Part shown: positions 33,275-42,735 of the stretch, one piece after another | Position numbering within the stretch: the first letter of the stretch is position 1 | Layout: every line of letters starts with the position of its first letter | Notes under the pieces: model-generated | Databases searched by the model: none | The model's input: the letters and a program-made list of their open reading frames with translations, nothing else | What the model was told of the DNA's origin: nothing | NCBI RefSeq assembly: GCF_000744775.1 | Contig: NZ_JQMP01000003.1 | Location: forward strand, 186,001-250,000 | Source: Thermorudis peleae | GTDB lineage: Bacteria > Chloroflexota > Chloroflexia > Thermomicrobiales > Thermomicrobiaceae | Length of the DNA: 64,000 nucleotides | Reading direction: 5' to 3' | Program-made: the position numbers and the translations under genes

Positions 33275-35662
33275 TCACTCTGCAACGCTGCTCGCCCGTC
33301 CCTGGGCAACCAGCGCGCGTACGGCACTTGGGTCGAGCGGCATGCGCGTGACGCGGACGCCGAACGGTCGCAAGGCATCGTCGAGCGCGGCAGCGACCAC
33401 CGCTGGCATCGGGATCGCCCCCGCCTCGCCAACCCCCTTCACCCCAAGCGGATTCAGTGGTGACGGCGTCTCAAGATGCTCGACCTCGATCGGCGGAATC
33501 TCCATCGCCGTCGGCAACAGAAAGTCCATGAAGCTTGCGTTGACCAGCTGGCCGCGCTCGTCATACGCCAGCCGCTCGTAGAACGCACCGCCGATCCCTT
33601 GGGCAACGCCGCCGTGAATTTGCCCCTCAACCACCAGCGGGTTGATCATCTTCCCGCAGTCATGCACGACGCAGAGGCGATGGAACTGCAGCATCCCCGT
33701 CTCCGGATCAACTTCCAGCACCACGCCGACCGCCCCGCTGGCCCACGTCGCGTGTGGCGGCGAGTAGTACTCGACTGCCTCGAGCGCCGGCTGGCGGCCC
33801 GGCGGCAAGGCCGGCCCCGTCCACGGCCGCGGCCGCACCGCCAGGTCACCGGCGTAGGCGTAGCGCAGCGGGTTGGCGAGCTGCGCTAGTTGCCCCCAGG
33901 TGAAGCCACGCTCGGGCGCCCCACGCACGAAAACCCGCCCATCCTCAACCACAAGGTCGTGCGGATCGACCTCGAGTTCCTCGGCAGCCAGCTGCAGCCC
34001 CTGCTCCCGCACCCGTTGCGCTGCCAGCGCCACGGCACTGCCCGCAACCACCGCGCTCCGGCTCGCGTAAACTCCGGAGCCAAACTCGAAGGCAGCCGTG
34101 TCGCCTTCGACGACCTGCACCAGCTCCAACGGCACCTGCAGCGTCTCCGCCACAACTTGCGCCAGAATCGTCCGGTGCGCTTGCCCTTGCTGCGGCACGC
34201 CGGTCGCAACGTAGACCTGGCCCGTCGGCTCCACCCGCACATGCGCGCCCTCGTACGGCCCAATCCCCGTGCCTTCGACGTAGCAGGCAATGCCAACGCC
34301 GACATACCGGCCCTCGGCACGCAGCCGCGGCAACTCCTCACGCTGCAGCCGCTCGTAGTCGAGCATGGCCAGCAGCTTGTCGAGCATCGCGGGGTAGTTG
34401 CCACTGTCGTACCGCGTCGGCGCGCCGTCCTGGAAGATCAACCCGACGTCGTAGGGGAACTCGTGCGGCTGGATGAAGTTCCGCCGCCGCACCTCCGCTC
34501 GGTCAATCCCAAGCTCGTCAGCTACACGATCCAGCAGCCGCTCCATGACAAAGCAGGCATGCGGCCGGCCAGCACCACGGTAGGGACTGACCGGCACGGT
34601 GTTGGTGAAGACCGCACGGAACTCGACGTGATAGTTCGGCACTTTGTACGGGCCAGGCAACTGGCAAGCAGTAATCTGGGGGACAATGATGCCGTAGGGC
34701 GTATACGCCCCGGCATCATGCAAGAACCGGTCGCGAATCCCGAGGATCCGACCGTCAGCATCCACCGCAATTTCCGCTTCGTGGATCTGCAGCCGCTCCT
34801 GATTGGTGCCAATGAAATGCTCCCGACGGTCTTCAACCCACTTCACCGGCCGCTTCAACGTCAGCGCCGCAAAGGGCACGAGCACTTCCTCAGGATAGAC
34901 CATGATCTTGCAGCCAAACCCGCCGCCAACGTCCGGCGCAATCACCCGCACCTGCGTCGGCGGCAAGCTGAAGAGCGCCGCCAGCGCGTTGCGGATCACG
35001 ATCGGCGCTTGCGTCGAATCCCAGACCAGCAACCGTTCCTCGAACTCGTCCCATTGGGCCAGCACGGCCCGGGTCTCGATCGGCATCCCAGCGCTGCGCT
35101 CGATCACCAGCCGCTCGCGAAAGACATGCGCGGCCTCGCGAAATGCCCGCTCGGGGTCGCCGACAACGCCAACGTAGTGCGCCGCCACGTTCGTGCCCAG
35201 CTCCTCATGGACGAGCGGCGCTCCCGGCGCAACCGCCGCCTCAATGTCGACCACCGGCGGCAACTCCTCGTAGTCAACCGCAATCAGCTCAAGCGCATCC
35301 TCGGCCACGTAGCGGCTCGTCGCCACAACCATGGCCACGCACTCCCCAACGTGGTTGACCTCATCCCGGGCCAGGGCGTAGCGCGTAGCGGGATGTGTCA
35401 AGGCCGGATGCGGAATGAGCAGCGGCATCCGCTGCTTGACTGGGCCGATATCGTCGTAGGTGTAGACAGCCACAACCCCGTCGAGCTCCCGCGCCTTGCT
35501 GACGTCGATCCCCCGGATTCGCGCATGGGCATAGGGACTGCGCAAGAACGCGGCATGGAGCATGCCCGGCAGATCGATATCGTCAACGTATCGTCCCTGC
35601 CCGGTCAACAACCGCGGGTCTTCCCGCCGCTTCACCGGCTCGCCGAACATCCGGGTCGGCAT
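33275..35662 (-). CDS. Molybdenum hydroxylase large (molybdopterin-binding) subunit, CoxL/XdhA-like
   Basis: A 795-residue catalytic subunit of the xanthine-oxidase superfamily. It has the N-terminal VKRREDPRLLTGQGRYVDDI motif common to CO-dehydrogenase-like enzymes, the cofactor contact PDVGGGFGCK (about residue 245), an active-site loop SPYRGAGRP (about residues 358-366) and the catalytic Glu746 in GVGEAGAI. Form I CO dehydrogenases carry AYRCSFR with a Cys at the loop; this protein has YRGAGR, so it is not a form I CODH. Most such form II-like enzymes hydroxylate N-heterocycles or aldehydes. Downstream cyclases and the upstream NCS2 permease favour a heterocyclic substrate. It is separated by 18 nt from the iron-sulfur subunit gene. 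Confidence 0.93.
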   Translation of the reverse strand: MPTRMFGEPVKRREDPRLLTGQGRYVDDIDLPGMLHAAFLRSPYAHARIRGIDVSKARELDGVVAVYTYDDIGPVKQRMPLLIPHPALTHPATRYALARDEVNHVGECVAMVVATSRYVAEDALELIAVDYEELPPVVDIEAAVAPGAPLVHEELGTNVAAHYVGVVGDPERAFREAAHVFRERLVIERSAGMPIETRAVLAQWDEFEERLLVWDSTQAPIVIRNALAALFSLPPTQVRVIAPDVGGGFGCKIMVYPEEVLVPFAALTLKRPVKWVEDRREHFIGTNQERLQIHEAEIAVDADGRILGIRDRFLHDAGAYTPYGIIVPQITACQLPGPYKVPNYHVEFRAVFTNTVPVSPYRGAGRPHACFVMERLLDRVADELGIDRAEVRRRNFIQPHEFPYDVGLIFQDGAPTRYDSGNYPAMLDKLLAMLDYERLQREELPRLRAEGRYVGVGIACYVEGTGIGPYEGAHVRVEPTGQVYVATGVPQQGQAHRTILAQVVAETLQVPLELVQVVEGDTAAFEFGSGVYASRSAVVAGSAVALAAQRVREQGLQLAAEELEVDPHDLVVEDGRVFVRGAPERGFTWGQLAQLANPLRYAYAGDLAVRPRPWTGPALPPGRQPALEAVEYYSPPHATWASGAVGVVLEVDPETGMLQFHRLCVVHDCGKMINPLVVEGQIHGGVAQGIGGAFYERLAYDERGQLVNASFMDFLLPTAMEIPPIEVEHLETPSPLNPLGVKGVGEAGAIPMPAVVAAALDDALRPFGVRVTRMPLDPSAVRALVAQGRASSVAE

Positions 35663-35680
35663 ACGCGTCCGCCTTTCCCT

Positions 35681-36181
35681 CTAGGATGACTGCCGCAGAA
35701 GACGAGCAGCCTCGAGCGCTGCGGCCACGATGTTTTGATACCCCGTGCACCGGCAAAGATTGCCCGAAATGGCTTCGCGCACCTCCTCCGGCGTTGGATC
35801 AGGGTGCTCGGCCAGAAACGCCTTGAGCGTCATCAGCATCCCGGGCGTGCAGTAGCCACATTGCAGGCCATGCTTCTCCCAAAACGCCTGTTGCAGCGGA
35901 TGCAACTGCTCCGGGCTCGGCGCAAGCCCTTCGACCGTCTCCAGTTCCTGTCCATCGGCCTGGACCGCCAGCATCAAACAGGAACGCACCGGCTCGCCAT
36001 TCAGCAGCACGGTGCACGCCCCGCAGACCCCATGCTCACAGCCCACGTGCGTCCCCGTCAGCCCCAGTTCATGCCGCAGAAAATCGGATAGCAGCAGGCG
36101 TGGCTCGACATCCCGCTCGTAGCGCACGCCGTTCACCGTCACTCGCACACGGTGCAGCTTCGTCGCTGTCGTCGCGCTCAT
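35681..36181 (-). CDS. Molybdenum hydroxylase [2Fe-2S] subunit (CoxS-like)
   Basis: A 166-residue electron-transfer subunit with both expected clusters. The plant-ferredoxin-type cluster ligands are in [12 protein letters not shown] plus a later Cys (RSCLML), and the second cluster's are in CGYCTPGM and NLCRCTGY. It passes electrons from the molybdenum centre to FAD. Its ATG overlaps the stop of the FAD subunit gene (ATGA), so subunit production is coupled. Length and motif order match CoxS/XdhC-type small subunits exactly. Confidence 0.96.
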   Translation of the reverse strand: MSATTATKLHRVRVTVNGVRYERDVEPRLLLSDFLRHELGLTGTHVGCEHGVCGACTVLLNGEPVRSCLMLAVQADGQELETVEGLAPSPEQLHPLQQAFWEKHGLQCGYCTPGMLMTLKAFLAEHPDPTPEEVREAISGNLCRCTGYQNIVAAALEAARLLRQSS

Positions 36182-37059
36182 TGCAGTTCCTCTCCGGTCA
36201 CACGCCGGTAGGCATCGGCCAGCGCCCGCTGCGCCAGCACCCCAGCAACATGGCGGCGATAGTCGCGACTCGCATGCAGGTCATCCGCCGGATCGAGTTC
36301 AGCCGCCACCAGCCGAGCCGCCTCCGCCAGCAACTGACGCGACAGCCGCTCTCCACGCAGGCGTTCTTCGGCCTGCCGTGCCCGCACCGGCCGCCCACCA
36401 ACGCCGATGAACGCCAGGCGCACATCGTGCACGGCGCCCGCGTCGTCGAGCGTCAGGACCGCGCCAAGGCCAACCAGCGCGTAGTCCCCGTGCCGTCGCG
36501 CAACCTCAAGCCAAACGTGACTCGTCCGCTCTGGGAGTGCCGGCAGCCAGATCTCCGTGACCAGTTCGTCAGGCTCCGCGACCGTCGTCAGCGTATCGAC
36601 AAAGAACGCCTTACTCGGCACAACCCGCTCGCCGCGCTGGCTGCGCAAGCGCACATGCCCGTCGAGCGCCACCAGCACGCCAGGAATCTCTGCTGCCGGA
36701 TCGGCATGCGCAACGCTGCCACCAACGGTTCCACGCGTCCGGATCGGGAAATGCCCAACGTAGCGGATCGCCTGCGCCAGAAGCGGGCAGCGCGCCGCAA
36801 TCAAGGCTGACTGCTCGACCGCGCGCTGCCGCGTCATCGCCCCGATCGCAATCCCGCCATCCCGCTCGGTTATGAACGCCAGCGCCGCCAGCCGGTTCAA
36901 ATCGACCAGCAACCTGGGCCGGGCAAGGCGCATGTTGAGCAAGGGCACCAGACTCTGCCCGCCGGCAAGCGGCTTGGCGTCGTAGCCATAGTCGTGCAAC
37001 GCTGCCAGCGCATCAGCGAGCGAATCCGCCACCATGTAGTCAAAGGGCGCTGGCTTCAT
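36178..37059 (-). CDS. Molybdenum hydroxylase FAD-binding subunit (CoxM-like)
   Basis: A 293-residue flavoprotein subunit. The FAD pyrophosphate-binding loop [20 protein letters not shown] is at about residues 29-48, and the second flavin-contact motif [18 protein letters not shown] is near residue 115. The C-terminal CO_deh_flav_C domain follows ([16 protein letters not shown]...). It delivers electrons to a quinone, oxygen or NAD. It follows the permease gene by 47 nt and precedes the iron-sulfur subunit gene with overlap, in the order M-S-L usual for CO-dehydrogenase-like operons. Confidence 0.95.
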   Translation of the reverse strand: MKPAPFDYMVADSLADALAALHDYGYDAKPLAGGQSLVPLLNMRLARPRLLVDLNRLAALAFITERDGGIAIGAMTRQRAVEQSALIAARCPLLAQAIRYVGHFPIRTRGTVGGSVAHADPAAEIPGVLVALDGHVRLRSQRGERVVPSKAFFVDTLTTVAEPDELVTEIWLPALPERTSHVWLEVARRHGDYALVGLGAVLTLDDAGAVHDVRLAFIGVGGRPVRARQAEERLRGERLSRQLLAEAARLVAAELDPADDLHASRDYRRHVAGVLAQRALADAYRRVTGEELQ

Positions 37060-37106
37060 CGTCGTTCCCCTCGTCTTCTCGCCATCCTGCTCCTGTTTCC
37101 CTCGCC

Positions 37107-38507
37107 TTAGCGACGGCCACGCGGCTGCCGCGATTGCCGCGGTTGCGTCGGCGGAGCCGGTCGGCGCTCCGCCGGCTCAGCATCAGCCGGCACCGCCTCC
37201 GCCTCACCAAACGCCTGCGGCGCGCCCTTGAAGAGCTGATAGAGGATGATCGCTCCAAACGTGCCCACCGCAATCCCCGCGAACTGGAACTGCCCGAGCT
37301 TCAGCGTGTAGTCCGCCGCTCCCATGATCAACGCGACCGCCGCAATGAAGAGGTTAATCCCCTTGGTGAAATCAACGCCATTTTCAACCCAAATGCGCGC
37401 TCCCGTGACCGCAATCAAACCAAAAAGCACCGTCGAGATGCCGCCGAGCACCCCGCCGGGAATCGACTGAATCAACGCCCCGAACTTCGGCGACAGCCCA
37501 AGCAGAATCGCCACCAGTGCTGCAATCGGGAAGATCACCGTCGAGTACACGCGCGTCATCGCCATCACGCCGATGTTCTCCGCATAGGTCGTGACGCCAG
37601 TGCCGCCGCCCAACCCCGACACAATCGTCGCAATGCCATCACCGGCAAAGGCCCGGCCGAGGTACGGCATCAAATTGCGCCCCGTCATCGCCTCGATCGC
37701 CTTGATATGCCCGAAGTTCTCAGCAACCAGAATGATCGCCACCGGCGCAATCAACGTGATCGCACGCACGTCGAACGTCGGGCTTTGGAAGTGCGGCAAC
37801 CCAAACCAGGGGGCCTGCTTGACCTGACTCAGGTCAACCCCCTGCACCCGGAAAAACCAGATCTCGCGCCCATTCGGGTTGGTGCCTCCAAGCACCAACG
37901 CAACCACGTACCCAAAGACTGTCCCCAGCAAGACCGGCAACCGCGCAACCAGTCCGCGTGTCATCAAGCCAATCACAAGCACCGCCAGCATCGTGATGAT
38001 CGCCAGGAACGGCCCTTGCTTCACCAGGCCATAGGCCGCCGGAGCCAGATTCAGCCCGATGATCATCACAACCGCACCAGTCACCACCGGCGGCATGAGC
38101 CGGTCGATCCAGTCCGTGCCGCTAAAGTGGACAATCACGCCAAGGATTGCGTACACAATCCCAGCAGCGATAATGCCACCGAGCGCCTTGGGGATATCCG
38201 CCGGGTTATACGTTCCCGCCGCCTTCGAGCCGATCACCGCCGCCACCGGACCGATGAAGGAGAAACTCGATCCAAGGTAACTCGGCACCCGCCCGCCAAC
38301 GATCAGGAAGAAGAGCAACGTGCCAACACCCGAGAAGAAAATCGCCAGGTTTGGGTCAAACCCCATGACCAGCGGCGCCACCACCGTCGCACCAAACATC
38401 GCCAGCACGTGCTGGAGGCCAAGCGCAATCGTCGGCCCCCATGGCAACCGCTCATCCGGCGCGATAATTCCCCCGCGCTTCTCGCGCCATGACAGCTGGA
38501 TCGCCAC
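37107..38507 (-). CDS. NCS2-family nucleobase permease, UraA-like
   Basis: A 466-residue transporter with 14 hydrophobic spans and the NCS2 hallmarks: GLQHVLAMFGATVVAPL at helix 1, the substrate-binding Glu in VAENFGHI (helix 8), and the helix 10 motif GGTGVTTYAENIGVMAMTRV. The last reads TTYAENIG, like uracil permease UraA, rather than the TxxQNNG form typical of xanthine and urate carriers. Uracil or a related pyrimidine is therefore the better guess. The GTG at 38507 follows GGGGGGA; an upstream start is less likely. It is the first gene of the molybdenum-hydroxylase operon. The Arg/Pro-rich last 35 residues are a cytosolic tail. Confidence 0.92.
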   Translation of the reverse strand: MAIQLSWREKRGGIIAPDERLPWGPTIALGLQHVLAMFGATVVAPLVMGFDPNLAIFFSGVGTLLFFLIVGGRVPSYLGSSFSFIGPVAAVIGSKAAGTYNPADIPKALGGIIAAGIVYAILGVIVHFSGTDWIDRLMPPVVTGAVVMIIGLNLAPAAYGLVKQGPFLAIITMLAVLVIGLMTRGLVARLPVLLGTVFGYVVALVLGGTNPNGREIWFFRVQGVDLSQVKQAPWFGLPHFQSPTFDVRAITLIAPVAIILVAENFGHIKAIEAMTGRNLMPYLGRAFAGDGIATIVSGLGGGTGVTTYAENIGVMAMTRVYSTVIFPIAALVAILLGLSPKFGALIQSIPGGVLGGISTVLFGLIAVTGARIWVENGVDFTKGINLFIAAVALIMGAADYTLKLGQFQFAGIAVGTFGAIILYQLFKGAPQAFGEAEAVPADAEPAERRPAPPTQPRQSRQPRGRR

Positions 38508-38732
38508 ATCTCCCCCCTTCTGTTCCCGGTACAAGGCGGCCAGCACCCGCCGACACCACTATTACCAAACAGCAGCAGCCCGGCCGTGCCGGCTCAGCCG
38601 GGCGCGTGCTTCCTCCGAACCTGCTGGCAACGAGCAGCGTACGCGTACCGATCTGCCGTCGCTGCCAGAGACGCCGCCGAGCGGCAGTATAGCGCGATGG
38701 CATCACCCTGCAACCCCTTGGGAGGCTGCCAC

Positions 38733-39563
38733 ATGCACGTGACCGCTGTGACCACACTCCTCATCCCACGCCTCACCGCCCCGGCAACGCCCTTGCCAGT
38801 CCTGACGGCCCTGCCAACTGCGCTCTACCTCGATGCCCCCGAGGGCGTGGTCGCCATCGTCACCAGCCCGCACGTCTTGCCCCCGCTTGGCCTCGCCCTC
38901 AGCCAGCCCGACCTCGACCTGCGCCACGCCCTGTGTGACACCACGGTCACGCTCGGCAACGGCCACGTGTGCATCCCCGGCCTGCCACCGAGCGCCCTCG
39001 CGCCCCAAACCGAACGCTGGTGTCCGAGTCTGGCAGCCCACCTGCCGCCACACATCGACCTCGACGCCATCCGCGCACTCCTGCCCGCCATGGCCACACT
39101 CACTCCGCCGCCCGATCCCGCCCTGCAGCCCGTCCTCAGCCGTGCCACCGCCCTCTTCGAGGCGTTGCGTCGCGGCAATGCCGAAGCCGTCCTGGCACGC
39201 GCTGCCACGCTCGTTGGGCTTGGCCCCGGACTGACCCCGGCCGGCGACGACCTCCTGATCGGCCTCTGCGCTGCCTTGACCCTGCTGGGCCACGCCCTCC
39301 CCGCTCGCCAGTCGTGGCTGTTGACCCTGCGCCAGCAACTCGGCCGCCTTGCCCCCCAGACGACTACCCTGAGCGCGAGCTGGCTGACGCACGCCGCTGC
39401 TGGCAACCTCCAGCGCCTGCTCATCCATACCGCCCAGGCCCTTGCGCTCGCCGATGCGCCCGCGCTTGCCCAGGCCACACGTCACCTGATGCGCTACGGG
39501 GCAACGTCTGGCTGGGCCATGCTAGCCGGTTTGAGTCAGAGCCTCGCCGCCCTCCTCACGTAA
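38733..39563 (+). CDS. DUF2877 protein (AllH/YlbF-like)
   Basis: A 276-residue cytosolic protein with the DUF2877 signature LVGLGPGLTPAGDDLLIGL at about residues 165-185. In E. coli the relative AllH (YlbF) works with AllF (FdrA) and AllG (YlbE, DUF1116) as oxamate carbamoyltransferase, and the same three families are adjacent here. GGGAGG precedes the ATG at 38733 by seven bases. It is divergent from the permease operon across a 225-nt intergenic region, so both are probably controlled from there. The fdrA gene has its own promoter 25 nt downstream. Confidence 0.88.
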   Translation: MHVTAVTTLLIPRLTAPATPLPVLTALPTALYLDAPEGVVAIVTSPHVLPPLGLALSQPDLDLRHALCDTTVTLGNGHVCIPGLPPSALAPQTERWCPSLAAHLPPHIDLDAIRALLPAMATLTPPPDPALQPVLSRATALFEALRRGNAEAVLARAATLVGLGPGLTPAGDDLLIGLCAALTLLGHALPARQSWLLTLRQQLGRLAPQTTTLSASWLTHAAAGNLQRLLIHTAQALALADAPALAQATRHLMRYGATSGWAMLAGLSQSLAALLT

Positions 39564-39585
39564 CCGCGCCCGTGGCCACTTCCGC

Positions 39586-39614
39586 TTGCGCCATCGGCAA
39601 GCCAGCCGTATAGT
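39586..39614 (+). promoter_or_regulatory. Promoter of the fdrA-DUF1116-carbamate kinase operon
   Basis: TTGCGC, a 17-nt spacer and TATAGT in the gap between the DUF2877 gene and fdrA. Transcription would begin at about 39621. Confidence 0.6.
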
Positions 39615-39639
39615 GGCAGGGTAATGATGGCTGGGCGCA

Positions 39640-39659
39640 TTGTCAACACGTGGTGTCAA
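39640..39659 (+). promoter_or_regulatory. Candidate operator centred on CACGTG in the fdrA leader
   Basis: A 20-bp imperfect palindrome, TTG-CA-CACGTG-TG-CAA with 16 of 20 symmetric positions, lies about 20 nt after the predicted transcription start. GTCAAC occurs three times nearby (39642, 39655, 39664). A regulator of the catabolic island would fit, but none is encoded next to it. Confidence 0.4.
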
Positions 39660-39718
39660 CGATGTCAACGCATCCGCCCCAGCCAACACCGCACGAACCA
39701 GGGAGAGAGGACAGTCCA

Positions 39719-41269
39719 ATGGCGACGGCAGTTCGCGTCGTCCCCAATACCTATTTCGATTCGGTAGCCCTGATGGTTGTCGCCGGGCAACTCAGCCAGC
39801 AACCCGGCGTCACCCTCGCGTCACTCGTGATGGGCACGAGCGCCAACCGCGCCCTCTTGGCAGAAGCCGGCGTTGACCCCGCGGTAATCGCGCACGCCGG
39901 ACCCAACGACTTGATCATCGTGGTGCAGGCCGAGAGCACCGAACGCGCCGAGGCGCTTGTCGCCGAAGCCCTCACCCAGCTCACCAGTACCCGAGCCCCC
40001 GCTACGCCGACCGGCGACGGCGCTGCGCCACGTCCACGATCCTTGCGCACTGCGCTCCGCCATGCCGCCGACGCCAACCTCGTCCTCATCTCAACGCCAG
40101 GCGCCTTCGCGGCAATCGAAGCCGAAGAAGCGCTGCGCGCCGGCAAACACGTCTTCCTCTTCAGCGACAACGTCCCGCTCGAGGCCGAAGTCCGGCTTAA
40201 GCGGCTTGCCGCCGAACAGGGCCTGCTCGTCATGGGCCCAGACTGCGGCACCGCGCTGATCGGCGGCGTTGGCCTCGGCTTCGCCAATGCCGTCCAACGG
40301 GGCCCCATCGGCATCATCGCTGCCTCCGGCACCGGCCTCCAGCAGGTCTCGTGCCTCATCGATTGGCTCGGCTCCGGCGTCAGCCACGGGATTGGCGTCG
40401 GCAGCCGCGACCTCAGTGCCGCGGTCGGCGGTGCGACCATGCAGGCCGCGCTCGCCGCGCTCGCGAACGACCCGGCAACGCAGGTCATCGTGCTCCTGTC
40501 AAAGCCGCCAGCCCACGAGGTCGCGGCGCGCGTGCTCGCCGCGGCCCACGCCACCGGTAAGCCGGTCGTCGCCGCCTTCCTTGGTGCGCACCTCAGCGCG
40601 CCCGAAGGCGTCACCGTCGTCCCGACCCTCACCGCCGCTGCCCAGGCCGCGGTCGCACTCGCCACTGGCCAGTCGACCGGTTCATCCGCTATCGACCCGA
40701 TACCGATCGATACGCTCACCCACGAGCGCGCAAGCCTCAGCCCCGAGCAGCGCTTTGTCCGCGGGCTCTACTCTGGCGGCACCCTGTGTGAAGAAGCGCT
40801 CTGGATCCTCAGCCAGCGCCTCGGCCCAGCCTGGTCGAACGTCCCCCTCAACCCTGCCTACCGCCTGCCCAATCCACACCAGAGCCACGAGCACACGCTG
40901 CTCGACCTCGGCGACGACGAGCTGACCGTCGGCCGGCCTCACCCCATGATCGACCACACCCTTCGCATCGAGCGATTGCACCGTGAGGCAGCCGACCCTA
41001 CGACCGCCGTCATTCTGCTCGATGTCGTGCTCGGCTACGGCGCGCATCCCGATCCCGCCAGCGTGCTCGCCCCTGCCATTGCCGCCGCACGCCAGCACGC
41101 CCGCCAGCACGGCCGCGGCCTCCCCATCATCGTCACCCTCGTCGGCACCGAACGCGATCCCCAACGACTCTCACGCCAGCGCCGAGCCCTTGAAGAGGCA
41201 GGCGCCCTGGTAACAACTAGCAACGTCAGCGCAGCCGAGGCCGCAGCCCAGCTTCTCGCCGACCGATAG
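39719..41269 (+). CDS. fdrA: FdrA family protein (AllF-like carbamoyltransferase component)
   Basis: A 516-residue protein with an acyl-CoA-synthetase-like (succinyl-CoA ligase alpha-type) fold. Characteristic phrases are TYFDSVALMVVAGQL at the N terminus, NVPLEAEVRLKRLA, GPDCGTALIGGVGLGFAN, and ASGTGLQQVSCLIDWLGSGVSHGIGVG split by short gaps. In E. coli FdrA (AllF) is part of the complex that converts oxamate-carbamoyl compounds (oxalurate) to oxamate and carbamoyl phosphate. GGGAGAGAGGA precedes the ATG at 39719. It is followed 23 nt later by the DUF1116 gene and then by a carbamate kinase, the same partners as in enteric allantoin clusters. Reaction identity here is inference from context. 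Confidence 0.9.
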   Translation: MATAVRVVPNTYFDSVALMVVAGQLSQQPGVTLASLVMGTSANRALLAEAGVDPAVIAHAGPNDLIIVVQAESTERAEALVAEALTQLTSTRAPATPTGDGAAPRPRSLRTALRHAADANLVLISTPGAFAAIEAEEALRAGKHVFLFSDNVPLEAEVRLKRLAAEQGLLVMGPDCGTALIGGVGLGFANAVQRGPIGIIAASGTGLQQVSCLIDWLGSGVSHGIGVGSRDLSAAVGGATMQAALAALANDPATQVIVLLSKPPAHEVAARVLAAAHATGKPVVAAFLGAHLSAPEGVTVVPTLTAAAQAAVALATGQSTGSSAIDPIPIDTLTHERASLSPEQRFVRGLYSGGTLCEEALWILSQRLGPAWSNVPLNPAYRLPNPHQSHEHTLLDLGDDELTVGRPHPMIDHTLRIERLHREAADPTTAVILLDVVLGYGAHPDPASVLAPAIAAARQHARQHGRGLPIIVTLVGTERDPQRLSRQRRALEEAGALVTTSNVSAAEAAAQLLADR

Positions 41270-41292
41270 CCTACGGGAAGGGAGCAAGCACG

Positions 41293-42729
41293 ATGGAGAC
41301 CAACGCCATCCAGGCACTGCTCACCAACGGCATCCACCAGCCGATCAACGTCGGACTCGACCTCTTCGCCGATGCGCTTGCCCAACAAGGCCATCCCCCC
41401 GTGCGCGTCGACTGGCGCCCGCCGCTCATCGAGCCCGATCCTGCAGCAGCCACCCTGTTCCTCGACCCAGCCATCGACGCCGCAACTCGCGAGTCCGTGC
41501 AGCGCATGATGCGCGCCCAGCCAGTCCTGGTCGGCGTCGCCAGAGCCCTCGATGTCTTGCCCGGCATGACCCCGCGCACGTTCTTCCACGCCGGCCCACC
41601 GATCGACTGGGCACACGCCTCCGGCCCACTCCGCGGCGCGCTCATCGGCGCAGCCCTCTTCGAAGGCCTGGCGACTACGCCGGAAGAGGCCGTCCAGCTC
41701 TTCGAGCGTGGCGCAATCGAGCTCGCGCCCAACCACGAGCACAGCGCCGTCGGGCCAATGGCCGGCGTCATCTCGCCATCCATGCCGGTCTTCGTCGTCG
41801 AGAACGCCGCTGGCACGAACCGGGCCTACTCCAATTTCAACGAAGGCATCGGCAAGGTCATGCGCATGGGCGCGTACAGCCCTGAGGTGATCGACCGGCT
41901 GCGCTGGATCACTACCGTCCTCGCCCCGCTGCTCGGCCAGGCCCTCGCCCGCACCAACGGCATCGACCTGCGCAACATCATCGCCCAGGCCCTGCAGATG
42001 GGTGACGAATGCCACAACCGCAACAAAGCCGCCACCTCGCTCTTCATCCGCGAGATCGCCCCAGCCCTCGTCGAGTGCGACGCGCCCGCATCCGACATCG
42101 CCCAGGCGCTGCGCTTCATGCATGGCAACGACCACTTCTTCGTCAACCTGGCAATGGTCGCCTCGAAAGTCATGGCCGATGCCGCGCACGGCGTGCCCCA
42201 CAGCGCGCTGGTCACCACGCTCTCGCGCAACGGCACCGAATTCGGCATCCGCGTCAGTGGCCTCGGCGACCAGTGGTTCACCGGCCCGGCCCAGGTACCT
42301 CGTGGACTCTACTTCGCTGGATTTGGCCCTGACGACGCCAATCCCGATATCGGCGACAGTGCCATCACCGAAACCGTCGGGATCGGTGGATTTGCCCTGG
42401 CCGGTGCTCCGGCAATCGTCCAGTTCATCGGTGGCACGCCCGAGGATGCCGTCCGCGCCACGCTCGAAATGGACGAAATTACCGTCACCGAGCACGAGCT
42501 GTTCCGCATTCCCGCGCTCAATTTCCGCGGCACTCCCACCGGCATCGACCTGCGGCGTGTCGTCCGCACCGGCATTTTGCCCGTCATCGACACCGGCATC
42601 GCTCATCGCGAGCCAGGCATCGGCCAGGTCGGCGCAGGCATCGTCCGCCCACCAGCCCAGTGCTTCACCGCGGCCTTTCAGGCGTTCGCCGCGCGCTACG
42701 CTGCCGAACTCGAAGCCGGTCGGAGGTAG
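41293..42729 (+). CDS. DUF1116 protein (AllG/YlbE-like)
   Basis: A 478-residue cytosolic protein of the DUF1116 family, which is longer than half of FdrA and always found near it. Recognisable elements are MTPRTFFHAGPPIDWAHASG, the motif GPMAGVISPSMPVFVVEN, and NEGIGKVMRMGAYSPEV, followed by MGDECHNRNKAATSLF. The conserved His and acidic residues in MGDECHNRN are candidates for metal or substrate contacts. GGGAAGGGAG precedes the ATG. In E. coli the homologue (AllG) is required with AllF and AllH for oxamate carbamoyltransferase activity. It lies 6 nt ahead of the carbamate kinase gene. Confidence 0.9.
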   Translation: METNAIQALLTNGIHQPINVGLDLFADALAQQGHPPVRVDWRPPLIEPDPAAATLFLDPAIDAATRESVQRMMRAQPVLVGVARALDVLPGMTPRTFFHAGPPIDWAHASGPLRGALIGAALFEGLATTPEEAVQLFERGAIELAPNHEHSAVGPMAGVISPSMPVFVVENAAGTNRAYSNFNEGIGKVMRMGAYSPEVIDRLRWITTVLAPLLGQALARTNGIDLRNIIAQALQMGDECHNRNKAATSLFIREIAPALVECDAPASDIAQALRFMHGNDHFFVNLAMVASKVMADAAHGVPHSALVTTLSRNGTEFGIRVSGLGDQWFTGPAQVPRGLYFAGFGPDDANPDIGDSAITETVGIGGFALAGAPAIVQFIGGTPEDAVRATLEMDEITVTEHELFRIPALNFRGTPTGIDLRRVVRTGILPVIDTGIAHREPGIGQVGAGIVRPPAQCFTAAFQAFAARYAAELEAGRR

Positions 42730-42735
42730 CCTGCC

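Noticed and set aside
33275-37059. Aerobic CO dehydrogenase (CoxMSL form I).
   Set aside because: The large subunit loop reads YRGAGR instead of the AYRCSFR that marks form I CO oxidisers, and the operon contains a nucleobase permease and cyclases.
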